Part shown: positions 32,053-39,941 of the stretch, piece after piece | Position numbering within the stretch: position 1 is the stretch's first letter | Layout of the letters: each line of letters starts with the position of its first letter | DNA from: Paracoccaceae bacterium | Lineage (GTDB): Bacteria; Pseudomonadota; Alphaproteobacteria; Rhodobacterales; Rhodobacteraceae | Direction: 5' to 3' | DNA: 42,515 nucleotides | NCBI GenBank assembly: GCA_029862205.1 | Contig: JAOTXT010000035.1 | Span: forward strand, 1 to 42,515 | Made by a program: the position numbers and the translations under genes | The notes under the pieces: generated by a model | What the model was told of the DNA's origin: nothing | Database searches by the model: none | Seen by the model: only the letters and a program-made list of their open reading frames with translations

Positions 32053-33363
32053 ATGCTCGACCCCGGCACAACTGGCGTGATCGTCCTTGCCATGATGGGC
32101 TTTATGCTGGCCATGGGAGTTCATATCGGCGTGGCGCTGGGCCTGGGCGGGCTGACGGGTATGTATCTGACAATCGGGCCAAACGCGGCCTGGGCGCAGC
32201 TCGCCACCCTGCCCTTCTCGACCACCAACAATTTCGACCTGGCGGTGATCCCGCTTTTCATCCTGATGGGGGCGCTGGCGACCCAGGCGGGGTTGACGAC
32301 CGACCTCTACAAGGCCGCGCATGACTGGCTGGGGCGGTTCCGGGGCGGGCTGGCCATGGCGACGACGGTGGCCTCGGCCGCCTTCGGCGCCGCCTGCGGC
32401 TCGACCATCGTGAACGCCGCCGTCTTCACCAAGATGGCGATGCCCGAGATGACCAAGTTCGGCTATGATAAACGCTTAAGCGCGGGCTGCATCGCGGCCT
32501 CCGGCACGCTGGCCTCGCTGATCCCGCCCTCAATCCTGATGGTGATCTACGCGGTGATCACCGAGCAATCGGTGGCGCCCTTGCTGGTGGCGGGGCTGAT
32601 CCCGGGCCTGCTGTCGGCGGCAATCTATCTGGGCGGGATCCATGTGCGCGCCCGGCGCAACCCGGAGATCGCACCGGTGCCGGACATCCATGTGACGACC
32701 GCCGAGAAGTGGCGCTCGCTGAGAGGGGTTTGGGGGATCAGCTTCCTGTTCCTCTTGGTGATCGGCGGCATCTATCTGGGCTGGTTCGTGCCGACCTATG
32801 CGGGCGCGGTCGGGGCCTTCGGGGCGTTCCTGATCGTGATCGCCAAGCGCCGGTTCAACCGCCGGACCCTGCTCGAAACCTTCAAGGATGCGGGCATTAC
32901 CACCTCGACCATTTTCATCATCGTGATCGGGGGAATGCTGTTCGCCCGGTTCCTGACCTATACGGGGCTGGTGGCGGATATCTCGGACTGGCTGCTGGCG
33001 CTGGACATGCCGCCCTTGCTCTACCTGATGGCGTTCGCCCTGATCTACCTGGTCCTGGGGATGCTGATCGACCCGATCGCGATCATGGTGATGACCCTGC
33101 CAGTAATGTTCCCGATCATGACAGGCGTCGGCTACGACCCGATCTGGCTGGGGGTGATCGCGATCAAGCTGGCGGAGATTTCGCTGATCACCCCGCCGGT
33201 GGGGTTGAACGTCTATGTGGTGCGCTCGGCCTCGCCGGTGCCGCTCAGCCTGGAGGATGTCTTCGCGGGGGTGCTGCCCTTCCTGCTGTTGGACGTGATC
33301 ACCTTGGCGCTGTTGATCGCGTTCCCCGGGATCGTGCTGTTCCTGCCGAATCTGATGATGTGA
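32053..33363 (+). CDS. TRAP transporter large permease (DctM family)
   Basis: 436 aa with about twelve membrane helices. DctM signatures include FDLAVIPLFILMGALATQAGLTTDLYKAA, the cytoplasmic GLAMATTVASAAFGAACGST, the AASGTLASLIPPSILMVIYAV loop and the C-terminal AEISLITPPVGLNVYVV motif, which lies near the sodium and substrate site. It moves the ligand brought by the DctP-like protein, driven by an ion gradient. It begins five bases after the DctQ stop. It converges with the second flavoprotein gene 35 bases further on, with a palindrome between. Confidence 0.93.
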   Translation: MLDPGTTGVIVLAMMGFMLAMGVHIGVALGLGGLTGMYLTIGPNAAWAQLATLPFSTTNNFDLAVIPLFILMGALATQAGLTTDLYKAAHDWLGRFRGGLAMATTVASAAFGAACGSTIVNAAVFTKMAMPEMTKFGYDKRLSAGCIAASGTLASLIPPSILMVIYAVITEQSVAPLLVAGLIPGLLSAAIYLGGIHVRARRNPEIAPVPDIHVTTAEKWRSLRGVWGISFLFLLVIGGIYLGWFVPTYAGAVGAFGAFLIVIAKRRFNRRTLLETFKDAGITTSTIFIIVIGGMLFARFLTYTGLVADISDWLLALDMPPLLYLMAFALIYLVLGMLIDPIAIMVMTLPVMFPIMTGVGYDPIWLGVIAIKLAEISLITPPVGLNVYVVRSASPVPLSLEDVFAGVLPFLLLDVITLALLIAFPGIVLFLPNLMM

Positions 33364-33367
33364 CGGG

Positions 33368-33385
33368 CCGGGGCACCAACCCCGG
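33368..33385. terminator. CCGGGG palindrome between convergent genes
   Basis: CCGGGG (33368-33373) and CCCCGG (33380-33385) flank CACCAA in the 35 bases between the DctM stop and the flavoprotein stop. A short bidirectional hairpin here could end both transcripts. No T run is present. Confidence 0.45.
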
Positions 33386-33398
33386 ATCGCGAGCGACC

Positions 33399-34745
33399 CT
33401 ATCCCTTGGCTTCCGCCGCGGCGCGGCGGCCAGCGATCCAGCCGAGGCCAAGCGCCGTCAGTAGCCCGTTGCCCGAGGCATAGCCTGCCGCCCCCGCGCG
33501 CCCGCTTATCCCGGCCGCAGCACCGCCACCGGCGAAGAGATTGCGGATGATCCCGCCGTCGGCGCGGCGGACTCTTGCGTGTTCGTCGACCAGAAGCCCG
33601 CCCTGGGTGTGAAAGAGACCCGGTTTGACCGCCGCGATGCCGAAGGGCGGCTCCAGCGGGGCGAGCGCGAAGGCCTGGCGCCCGAACGGGTCCGGCAGAT
33701 GGCCACGCGCCGCCGCGTTGTAGGTAGTAACCGCCTCGGTCAGGCCGAGTGGGTCGATCCCGGCATCCTCGGCCAGCGCGCGGGTGTCGTCGGCCCAGCG
33801 GATCGCGCCCATTCCCGCCATCTCGGCGTATTCCTCCTCAGCCAGCGCCACCTGGTGGATACGCTGGTCGATCACCGCCCAGGCCGTCTCGCCTTGGCCC
33901 ATGACCTGGGGCGCGAAGCCGGAATAGCCCGCATCCTCGTTTCCAAACCGCCGCCCGTCTTCGCCGACCAGGATTCCGCCCTTCTCGATCGTGGTCCAAC
34001 TCAGCAATTGGCCCTGCGGATAGGCGACCGCCGCATAGCCCTGATAAGCGGCCATATTGCCCAAGGCGGCGCCAAGCCGCATGCCCCAATCCACCGCCTC
34101 GCCGGTGCTGCCGAGGGCGCCGTAATAATCCGCCTCGGCGATCTCGGGGCAGTTCGCCCGCACCATCTCGCGGTTCGCCGCGAAGCCGTTGGTCGCCAGC
34201 AGGACCTTGGCGGCACCGATCGCCTCGCCTGCAACGATGGCCCCGGTCACGGCGTCGCCGTCATCGGTCAGCCCGTCGACCGCGTTCCCGACCGCCAGGG
34301 GAACGCCACGACCCGCGACGCAGGCCAGGAGGTCATCAACCAGGTCCTGCCCCCGGCGCGAGCGCGGCGCGTGCAGGCGCTCGACCGAATGGCCCACATG
34401 GCGGTAGGCGGTGATCAGCTCCATGCGGCAGCCCAGATCCTCGATCAGCCATTCGCAAAGCGGTGCCGAGATCCGGGCCATCAGCCGGGTCAGGCCGTCC
34501 GCGTCGTGGGGACCGCTGACCGCCATCAGGTCGGCGATCATCCGATCGGGGGAGTCCTCGATCCCGGCGGCGCGCTGGTATTTTGACCCGGCCCCGGGGA
34601 TCGATCCGGTGGAAAGCGCCGAATTGCCCCCGGGGCGGTCGCGCTTCTCGACGATGGCGACGCCGAGCCCGGCATCATGGGCCGCGATGGCCGCGGCCAG
34701 ACCGCAAGCCCCGGCGCCGATCACCAAAAAGTCGAGGTCGGTCAT
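33399..34745 (-). CDS. FAD-dependent oxidoreductase, fumarate reductase/ketosteroid dehydrogenase family (copy 2)
   Basis: 448 aa. N-terminal FAD motif LVIGAGACGLAAAIAAHDAG, then VEKRDRPGGNSALSTGSIPG. The C-terminal lock is NLFAGGGAAAGISG with GYASGNGLLTALGLG, and LFHTQGGLLVDEHARV mirrors the same region of the copy at 17068-18450. The two copies are clearly the same subfamily but differ throughout, so this is an old duplication or separate recruitment. Its start overlaps the MmgE/PrpD stop by four bases. It should act in the cytoplasm on a C=C or C-C bond of an unknown acid. Confidence 0.83.
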   Translation of the reverse strand: MTDLDFLVIGAGACGLAAAIAAHDAGLGVAIVEKRDRPGGNSALSTGSIPGAGSKYQRAAGIEDSPDRMIADLMAVSGPHDADGLTRLMARISAPLCEWLIEDLGCRMELITAYRHVGHSVERLHAPRSRRGQDLVDDLLACVAGRGVPLAVGNAVDGLTDDGDAVTGAIVAGEAIGAAKVLLATNGFAANREMVRANCPEIAEADYYGALGSTGEAVDWGMRLGAALGNMAAYQGYAAVAYPQGQLLSWTTIEKGGILVGEDGRRFGNEDAGYSGFAPQVMGQGETAWAVIDQRIHQVALAEEEYAEMAGMGAIRWADDTRALAEDAGIDPLGLTEAVTTYNAAARGHLPDPFGRQAFALAPLEPPFGIAAVKPGLFHTQGGLLVDEHARVRRADGGIIRNLFAGGGAAAGISGRAGAAGYASGNGLLTALGLGWIAGRRAAAEAKG

Positions 34746-36115
34746 TCAACCATCGCATCGACCGTGTCGCGCCAAGGCTGCGCCAGGACCGTTTGGTCGA
34801 GTGCCAGGAGTTGAAGCAACACCGGGCCCATATTCGGATAGGGCTGCGCGACGATGCCGGTTGCCTTCCCGGCGATCTCCCCGGGCGCGAACGGCCGGTC
34901 CGGTCCGCCGCGCGCGCTGAGGCACTCGGCCGATAGCACCCGCCCATCGGTCAAGTGCCAGCTCACGCGCGCGGGGCGATCGTTCGGCGCGGGGAGCTCG
35001 GGCTCCCAGGCACCGATGCTGATCTTGGCGCGCAGCGCGGCGATGCGGGGGTCGTCGAGGGTCGCCGCATGGAACGACTCGGCGCCCGCATGGCCGTGGA
35101 TGGCCGTGGTGGCGAGCGCATGCTGCATCGAGAACTTGGCCGCCAGGGTGGTTGCCGGTTCCACATTCTCCAAAGTCCGGCCACGCCAATGTGTGTCGAT
35201 GTGGATGCGGTCGATCTGGTCGGCACTCGCCTGTGCCAGAAGCTCCAGTGTCGCCTCGACGGCGGCATGGGCATACTGACAGCAGGCATGGAGCTTGTGA
35301 TAGCCGTCCGCCAGCCCCCATTCGGTGCCCAGATCCGCGCTCAGCGCCCGTGGCGCGCAGGTGCCGCCAAAGGCGCCGGCGAAGACGTCGTGCAGGCTGC
35401 CGGGGGTGCCGGTGATCCCGGCCTCGACCCAGTCGACGGCGCGCATCCCGGCCCAGGCGCCGATGCCGGGCCAGACGTTGCGCACCAGTGCGCCCTTGAC
35501 CGCATGGCTGTAGGGCCCGGGCACGACCAGGGTCGCTGAGGTGTTGATGATGGCCGCCATCCGGTCCGCCGGCAGGCGCCTCAGCGCGCCCACCGCCGTC
35601 GCCGCCCCCACCGCCGCGAGGCTGCCATGGGGGTGCAGCACCAGGCTGTCCCACGAGAAACAAAGCGCGATCCGCGCCACGGTTTCGTAGCCGATGACAA
35701 GCGCCCGCAGCAGGTCTTCGCCGCTGGCACCCGTCGCCTCGGCCTCGGCCATCAGCGCGGGCAGGCAGTAGATGCCTGCATGGCCGATGGCGCGGCGGTA
35801 GCCCTCGTCGAGCTCGCACCAATCGGACGCCCCGCCATTCGCCACCGCCGCCGAGTAGCGGTCGAGGCGCGTGGCGCGCGCGTTGAAGACGGTCGCCTCG
35901 GCCGGTCCAGATGACCGTGCCAGCCCGTCCTGAAAGGCGATCAGTTCAGGCTCGCCGCGCGCCGCGACGATGGCGGCGAGATCGTCGCAGAGGACAAGCG
36001 CGGCGCGGCGGCGGATTCCCTTGGGAACGGCGGTCCATTCGAGTGCCGTCGCCCAGTGCGCGAGGGCGATCAAACGCTCGCCAACATCGCCTTCAATTTC
36101 GATGGCGCGGTCCAC
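34742..36115 (-). CDS. MmgE/PrpD family protein (copy 2)
   Basis: 457 aa. Family landmarks are WCELDEGYRRAIGHAGIYCL, VLHPHGSLAAVGAATA and KLHACCQYAHAAVEATLEL, matching the same blocks in the copy at 23885-25222 at low overall similarity. Such enzymes dehydrate or decarboxylate branched tricarboxylate-type acids without cofactors. The gene is followed with a four-base overlap by a FAD oxidoreductase and preceded by an isochorismatase-family gene with a REPIN between them. In both places in this window a PrpD homologue lies near a FAD_binding_2 and an isochorismatase homologue, which suggests a common pathway type. Confidence 0.86.
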   Translation of the reverse strand: MDRAIEIEGDVGERLIALAHWATALEWTAVPKGIRRRAALVLCDDLAAIVAARGEPELIAFQDGLARSSGPAEATVFNARATRLDRYSAAVANGGASDWCELDEGYRRAIGHAGIYCLPALMAEAEATGASGEDLLRALVIGYETVARIALCFSWDSLVLHPHGSLAAVGAATAVGALRRLPADRMAAIINTSATLVVPGPYSHAVKGALVRNVWPGIGAWAGMRAVDWVEAGITGTPGSLHDVFAGAFGGTCAPRALSADLGTEWGLADGYHKLHACCQYAHAAVEATLELLAQASADQIDRIHIDTHWRGRTLENVEPATTLAAKFSMQHALATTAIHGHAGAESFHAATLDDPRIAALRAKISIGAWEPELPAPNDRPARVSWHLTDGRVLSAECLSARGGPDRPFAPGEIAGKATGIVAQPYPNMGPVLLQLLALDQTVLAQPWRDTVDAMVE

Positions 36116-36136
36116 TCTGTATCCCCTCCATTGGCT

Positions 36137-36200
36137 GTAGGGTGCGCGTTCATGCGCACCGTCTGGCGAAACGGGTGGTGCGCATGAATGCGCACCCTAC
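36137..36200. repeat. REPIN, GGTGCGCATTC variant (second copy)
   Basis: Two 23-base inverted arms (36138-36160 and 36177-36199) with one mismatch and a 16-base centre, each headed outward by GTAG. The right arm is identical to that of the element at 28747-28810. The right-hand CTAC (36197-36200) supplies the TAG stop codon of the isochorismatase gene. Confidence 0.82.
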
Positions 36201-36892
36201 GCCGGAATCGCCTCCAACAGTCCCATCGCTTCGGCCACCGGCATCACATCCGCGTATTTCGCGTTCATGTCCCAGAGGTTCACCGTGTGGCTGGTCAGGC
36301 TGCGGTCGTAGACACATTCCTCGGGCACGACGACCTTGAAATTATAGGCGAAGGCGTCGGTGACCGAGGACCGGATGCAGCCGCTGGTGGTGCAGCCGGT
36401 GACGAAGAGCGTATCGACGCCCAAGTCGATCAGGTGGCTGGTCAACGGCGTCCCGAAGAAGGCCGAAGGGTGCTTCTTGGGCAGCAGCACTTCGCCCGGC
36501 CGGGGCGCGACCTGCTCGACGAAGTCATAGCCCTTGGCATCTATCCCCATGATCGACGGGATCTTTTCGGCCAGCCGGCCCGCGTCGGTCTGGGCATTCT
36601 TCGGCGCCACATGCGGGTAGAACACGGGGAAGCCGCCCGCCCGGAAGGCCGCCAGCAGCGGACGGATGGCCTCGACCGCATTCCAGCCCTCGTCGCCGCA
36701 CGAGGTCGGGTATTCCTCGATGGCCTGCCAATAGGGTTTCGGCTTCGTCCCGACCGTCCGGTATTGGACGTCGATGATCAGCAGACCGGGCCGGGTGCCC
36801 ACGCCGCCCGCGCCGCCGAAGCCCGCCGCCTGGTAGCGGCGCTCCTCCTCCTCGGTGATGATGCCGGACCAGGGGCGTTTCGGGGGGCGCAT
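36197..36892 (-). CDS. isochorismatase-family amidohydrolase, N-carbamoylsarcosine amidase-like
   Basis: 231 aa from the ATG at 36892; longer frames upstream run into the divergent neighbour. The catalytic triad is complete: Asp41 (LLIIDVQYRTVG), Lys139 (PKKHPSAFFGTPL) and Cys172 in VTGCTTSGCIRSSVTDAF. The SAFFGT and TTSGCxRxxxxDA patterns and the later VVPEECVYDR are those of N-carbamoylsarcosine amidase-type enzymes, which hydrolyse carbamoyl or amide groups to acid, CO2 and ammonia. The stop codon is provided by a REPIN. It leads the operon isochorismatase-PrpD-flavoprotein and is divergent from the PuuE-like gene. Confidence 0.88.
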   Translation of the reverse strand: MRPPKRPWSGIITEEEERRYQAAGFGGAGGVGTRPGLLIIDVQYRTVGTKPKPYWQAIEEYPTSCGDEGWNAVEAIRPLLAAFRAGGFPVFYPHVAPKNAQTDAGRLAEKIPSIMGIDAKGYDFVEQVAPRPGEVLLPKKHPSAFFGTPLTSHLIDLGVDTLFVTGCTTSGCIRSSVTDAFAYNFKVVVPEECVYDRSLTSHTVNLWDMNAKYADVMPVAEAMGLLEAIPA

Positions 36893-36921
36893 GTGCCGCC
36901 TCCGTCGTTCGGAATTCCGCT

Positions 36922-36961
36922 GGCCAGTTGACGAGCCGCATTTCCCCTTGTCAAGCTGGCC
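36922..36961. promoter_or_regulatory. dyad GGCCAGTTGAC / GTCAAGCTGGCC in a divergent promoter
   Basis: GGCCAGTTGAC (36922-36932) and GTCAAGCTGGCC (36950-36961) are inverted copies with one bulged base, filling most of the 71-base gap between the isochorismatase and PuuE-like genes. On the minus strand the right arm gives TTGACA. It shares the TTGAC/GTCAA core with the dyads at 27161 and 30198. Confidence 0.5.
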
Positions 36962-36963
36962 AC

Positions 36964-37851
36964 ATGGAGCTGAAGCGCCACGACCGCTATGCCTACAGCG
37001 CCCTGCCCGCCCGACCGGTCTACGCCTGGCCCGGCGGCAAGCGGCTGGCCTTCTTTGTGGGCAACAATATCGAGCATTTCGCCTATCTGGACGGGCTGGG
37101 CACCGATCACACGGTGGTGGCTGCGCCGCAGAGTGCGCGCAACTATGCTTGGCGCGACTACGGCAACCGGGTCGGTCAGTGGTATCTGTTCGACATGCTC
37201 GACGAGCTGGACCTGCCCGCCTCGCACAATGTGAACACGGCGGTACTGGATTACTGCCCGGATATCGTCGCACGCATCAAAGAGCGGGGCGACGAGGTGG
37301 TCGGTCACGGCCGCACCAATTCCGAGCGCCAGGACGTGCTGCCCGAGGCGGAGGAGGCGCGGCTGATCGCCGAGTCGACCGACGGGATCGTCCGCCATTT
37401 CGGCGCGGCGCCCAAGGGTTGGCTGGGGCCCTATCTGGCGCAATCGCCGGTCACGCTCGATCTGCTGAAGGAGGCTGGATACGACTACGTGATGGACTGG
37501 CCGGCGGATGATCAGCCGTTCTGGATGCGGACGAGGTCAGGACCGATCCTGTCGGTCCCCTACTCGATCGAAGTGAACGATTCCCCTGCCCTGGTGTTCC
37601 GCCACTTGAGCGCGCGGGACTTCGAGGAGATGCTGATCGACCAGTTCGACGAGCTGCTGGCCCAATCGTCCAAGTATCCCCTGGTATTCAATGTGATCAC
37701 CCATCCATTCGTGGTGGGCCAGCCACACCGGTTGCGGCCTTTGAGGCGAGCGCTGGAGCACATGATGACCCATCGCGAGCGCCTCTGGATCACCACGCCC
37801 GGCCGGATTGCGGATTATTGCGCGGAACTGCCTGCGGGGACGGTTCCCTAG
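36964..37851 (+). CDS. polysaccharide-deacetylase-fold protein, PuuE-like
   Basis: 295 aa from the ATG at 36964; a TTG at 36928 is a weaker option. It has the shape of the allantoinase PuuE branch of the NodB/CE4 family: the first motif is LAFFVGNNIEHFAY instead of TFDDG, and the second reads EVVGHGRTNSE instead of HSxxH, so the usual zinc triad is missing. The C-terminal ITHPFVVGQPHRLRPLRRALEHM is typical of that branch. PuuE opens allantoin without a metal. Whether this relative takes allantoin or another cyclic ureide or amide is open. It is divergent from an N-carbamoylsarcosine amidase-like gene, which would act one step later on a carbamoyl product. Confidence 0.78.
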   Translation: MELKRHDRYAYSALPARPVYAWPGGKRLAFFVGNNIEHFAYLDGLGTDHTVVAAPQSARNYAWRDYGNRVGQWYLFDMLDELDLPASHNVNTAVLDYCPDIVARIKERGDEVVGHGRTNSERQDVLPEAEEARLIAESTDGIVRHFGAAPKGWLGPYLAQSPVTLDLLKEAGYDYVMDWPADDQPFWMRTRSGPILSVPYSIEVNDSPALVFRHLSARDFEEMLIDQFDELLAQSSKYPLVFNVITHPFVVGQPHRLRPLRRALEHMMTHRERLWITTPGRIADYCAELPAGTVP

Positions 37852-38268
37852 GGTCAGGACCCATCAACTTAGCGAAAGCGTCGGATGACTGCTCCGAGCC
37901 GATACTGTTGAAAAACTCCCTTTCCAGTCCGGATTGGAGAATTTTTCGGCCGTGCAGGCGCAGCACTGATTTTTGGCCGAGGGGATCGCAAATTTATGGC
38001 TCTCGCTATGTGGGATTCGCTGAGAGCCTGTGGGGGTGAATCCAGACCCAATTCTCGGAAACTCATTCTTCGAGCGGAAATTCCGACGCCCTCAGATTTC
38101 CACTTTTCCAACAATATCAGCCGAATGAGACCTTACGCACAGAGTGTCCGTAGTTTGCTCGATGACAGACGTTTGGCACAGCCGGTCAAAGGTCTCGATT
38201 GTGACAGAGGCCGACGTTAGGAGGGGCAAGACTCTCCGTCCAAAGGGCTAATCACCTCGTAAGCCGGA
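37852..38268. other. gene-free, AT-richer stretch, probable insertion-sequence debris
   Basis: This 417-base stretch has no credible gene; its reading frames are short and lack ribosome-binding sites. It starts right after the PuuE-like stop with the palindrome GGGTCAGGACCC (37852-37863), the type of sequence seen at the tips of IS5-like elements, followed by CATCAACTTAGCG. A segment with CGATACTGTTGAAAAACTCC (about 37899-37918) resembles non-coding pieces that flank IS elements in alphaproteobacteria. No matching second end or transposase fragment was found, so this is at best a decayed remnant. Confidence 0.4.
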
Positions 38269-39654
38269 CTAGATCGGAACGAAATCGTCGGCATGCAGAT
38301 CGTCCGCGTCGACGCCCAGCAGCGTGATGCTGTCATCCACGTTAAAGGTCAGGACCGCGTTGCCACCCGCGTCCTCGCCGAGCACGGTCCCGAAATTGCT
38401 GCCATCGATGCCGTAGTCGGTCACGTCGAGCATGTCATCGCTGCCGGCGCCTGCCCGGAAGTCGGTGATGACATCCTCGGCAGATCCCTCGAGGAAGAAG
38501 AACGTGTCGTTCCCGGCCCCGCCCGTGAGCAGATCATTGCCACCGGTAATCGTCGAGACTTCGTCGACCGACGCGGCCTGAAAGTCGCCGACGATGAAAT
38601 CGTCGCCGGAGCCGCCGTTTATCGTGTCGGCACCGGCCTCTATTTGCGCGCCGAAGTTGTCACCAACGGTGAACGCATCCGCGGACAACGCATCACCGAA
38701 GAGAAAATCATTCCCAGACCCGCCGGAGAGGGTGTCGTCTCCTGCAAGAAGATCAAACGGAGTTTCGGAGGCGCTGATGTGTTCGCCGTCGCCGAAGATC
38801 CAGTCATCACCTCCCCCGCCGGACAAGCGGTCATTTCCAGCGGTATAAACTTCCACCAGGACGCTGGAACGTAGTTCACCCCCATCCCCATAAAGTTCGT
38901 CGTTGCCGGCACCGCCCCGCAGATCGTCATCGCCCAGAATGAATACACTATCTTCACCAGCAAACAGATCGATGCCGTCGCCGAACAGCATGTCATTGCC
39001 AGTGCCGCCGAACAGGCGGTCCGAGCCCGTTGTTAGACTGCCACTTTCGTCGACACCGTTCATGCGCTCGACATCGCCGGACAATAGGTCGTCCCCGCTC
39101 CCACCCCTCAGCAGGTCGTCTCCCATTACCACGTCCTCTGCACCGACCATGCCAGTAGCGCTGATCCGAACATCACCGAAGATTTGATCATTCCCCCTCC
39201 CGCCACTCAGAGAATCGTCTCCTCCAGAGAAAGTGGCGCCGATGAAGAACGCGCCAAATTCGACATCCCCGATCAAAAGATCAGCGCCTGCGCCACCGGA
39301 CAGGACATCATCCCCGCCGCCGAAATGCTGCTGGGTGTCAGGAGTGCCAGAATCGACGACGTCGCCAACCAGATAATCGCCGCCATCTCCGCCAGACAGA
39401 CGGTCATCACCACCGAAGTAACTCTCGCCCGAAGGGGGGAAAGCGAAGGTTACATTCTCCGAGTCGCCGACTACGATGTCGTCACCCTTGTCTCCGGTGA
39501 TACTGTCATCGCCGGCCTGAAAATCCGCACCGTCCAACACGACGTCCGGTTCTCCGAAGAGATCGTCATCGCCGTCGCGGCCCTTGATGAGATCATCGAC
39601 GAGCGTGCCGATGAGAATATCGTTGCCATTGGTTCCTGAAATCGGTTGGGCCAT
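38269..39654 (-). CDS. RTX calcium-binding repeat protein, secreted
   Basis: 461 aa made almost wholly of RTX material. About eleven modules follow one plan, GxDxLxGGxGxDxLxGD (for example GGDDSLSGGRGNDQIFGD), and are separated by 20-30 residue spacers. It opens with GTNGNDILIGT and closes with NDTFFFLEGSAEDVITDFRAG and a DMLDVTDYGI block, the usual type I secretion end. There is no N-terminal signal peptide and no enzyme domain. Such proteins leave through a TolC-type exporter and fold on binding calcium outside the cell. No exporter genes are nearby. It may be a surface-layer or adhesion protein; that is inference from composition. Confidence 0.87.
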   Translation of the reverse strand: MAQPISGTNGNDILIGTLVDDLIKGRDGDDDLFGEPDVVLDGADFQAGDDSITGDKGDDIVVGDSENVTFAFPPSGESYFGGDDRLSGGDGGDYLVGDVVDSGTPDTQQHFGGGDDVLSGGAGADLLIGDVEFGAFFIGATFSGGDDSLSGGRGNDQIFGDVRISATGMVGAEDVVMGDDLLRGGSGDDLLSGDVERMNGVDESGSLTTGSDRLFGGTGNDMLFGDGIDLFAGEDSVFILGDDDLRGGAGNDELYGDGGELRSSVLVEVYTAGNDRLSGGGGDDWIFGDGEHISASETPFDLLAGDDTLSGGSGNDFLFGDALSADAFTVGDNFGAQIEAGADTINGGSGDDFIVGDFQAASVDEVSTITGGNDLLTGGAGNDTFFFLEGSAEDVITDFRAGAGSDDMLDVTDYGIDGSNFGTVLGEDAGGNAVLTFNVDDSITLLGVDADDLHADDFVPI

Positions 39655-39898
39655 TGTTCAAACTCCTGCACGCACAGAACTTCTTTGGCGCGTCTGAAAT
39701 GCGCCACGCGAACGTCACCCTCGCTGAAATGTTCGCGACCTAGTCTCGGTGTTGGCCGGAAGCCTTTGGTTGCTTCGCAAGCAGCTCGACTGTCCCTGTA
39801 CACTCCCCACAAGCTCCGGCTCATGACCAAGATCAATTCAAGGCGCCGGCCCAGATCGAGGCCGATGCTTCCGGGTATGGAAATGACAAGAAAGCCGA

Positions 39899-39915
39899 AG
39901 GGCCGCCGAGGCCCT
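39899..39915 (-). terminator. hairpin downstream of the peptide ABC operon
   Basis: AGGGCC (39899-39904) and GGCCCT (39910-39915) form a 6-base stem with a 5-base loop. Read on the minus strand it lies 27 bases after the stop of the fused ATPase and is followed by TCGGCTTTCTT, a weak T-rich tail. Confidence 0.5.
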
Positions 39916-39941
39916 CCGGTCGAACTAGCGGAAAGTGTGGC

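Noticed and set aside
38269-39654. CRISPR-like repeated DNA
   Set aside because: The periodicity is that of RTX codons: repeats diverge at third positions, spacers encode protein and the frame is open throughout.
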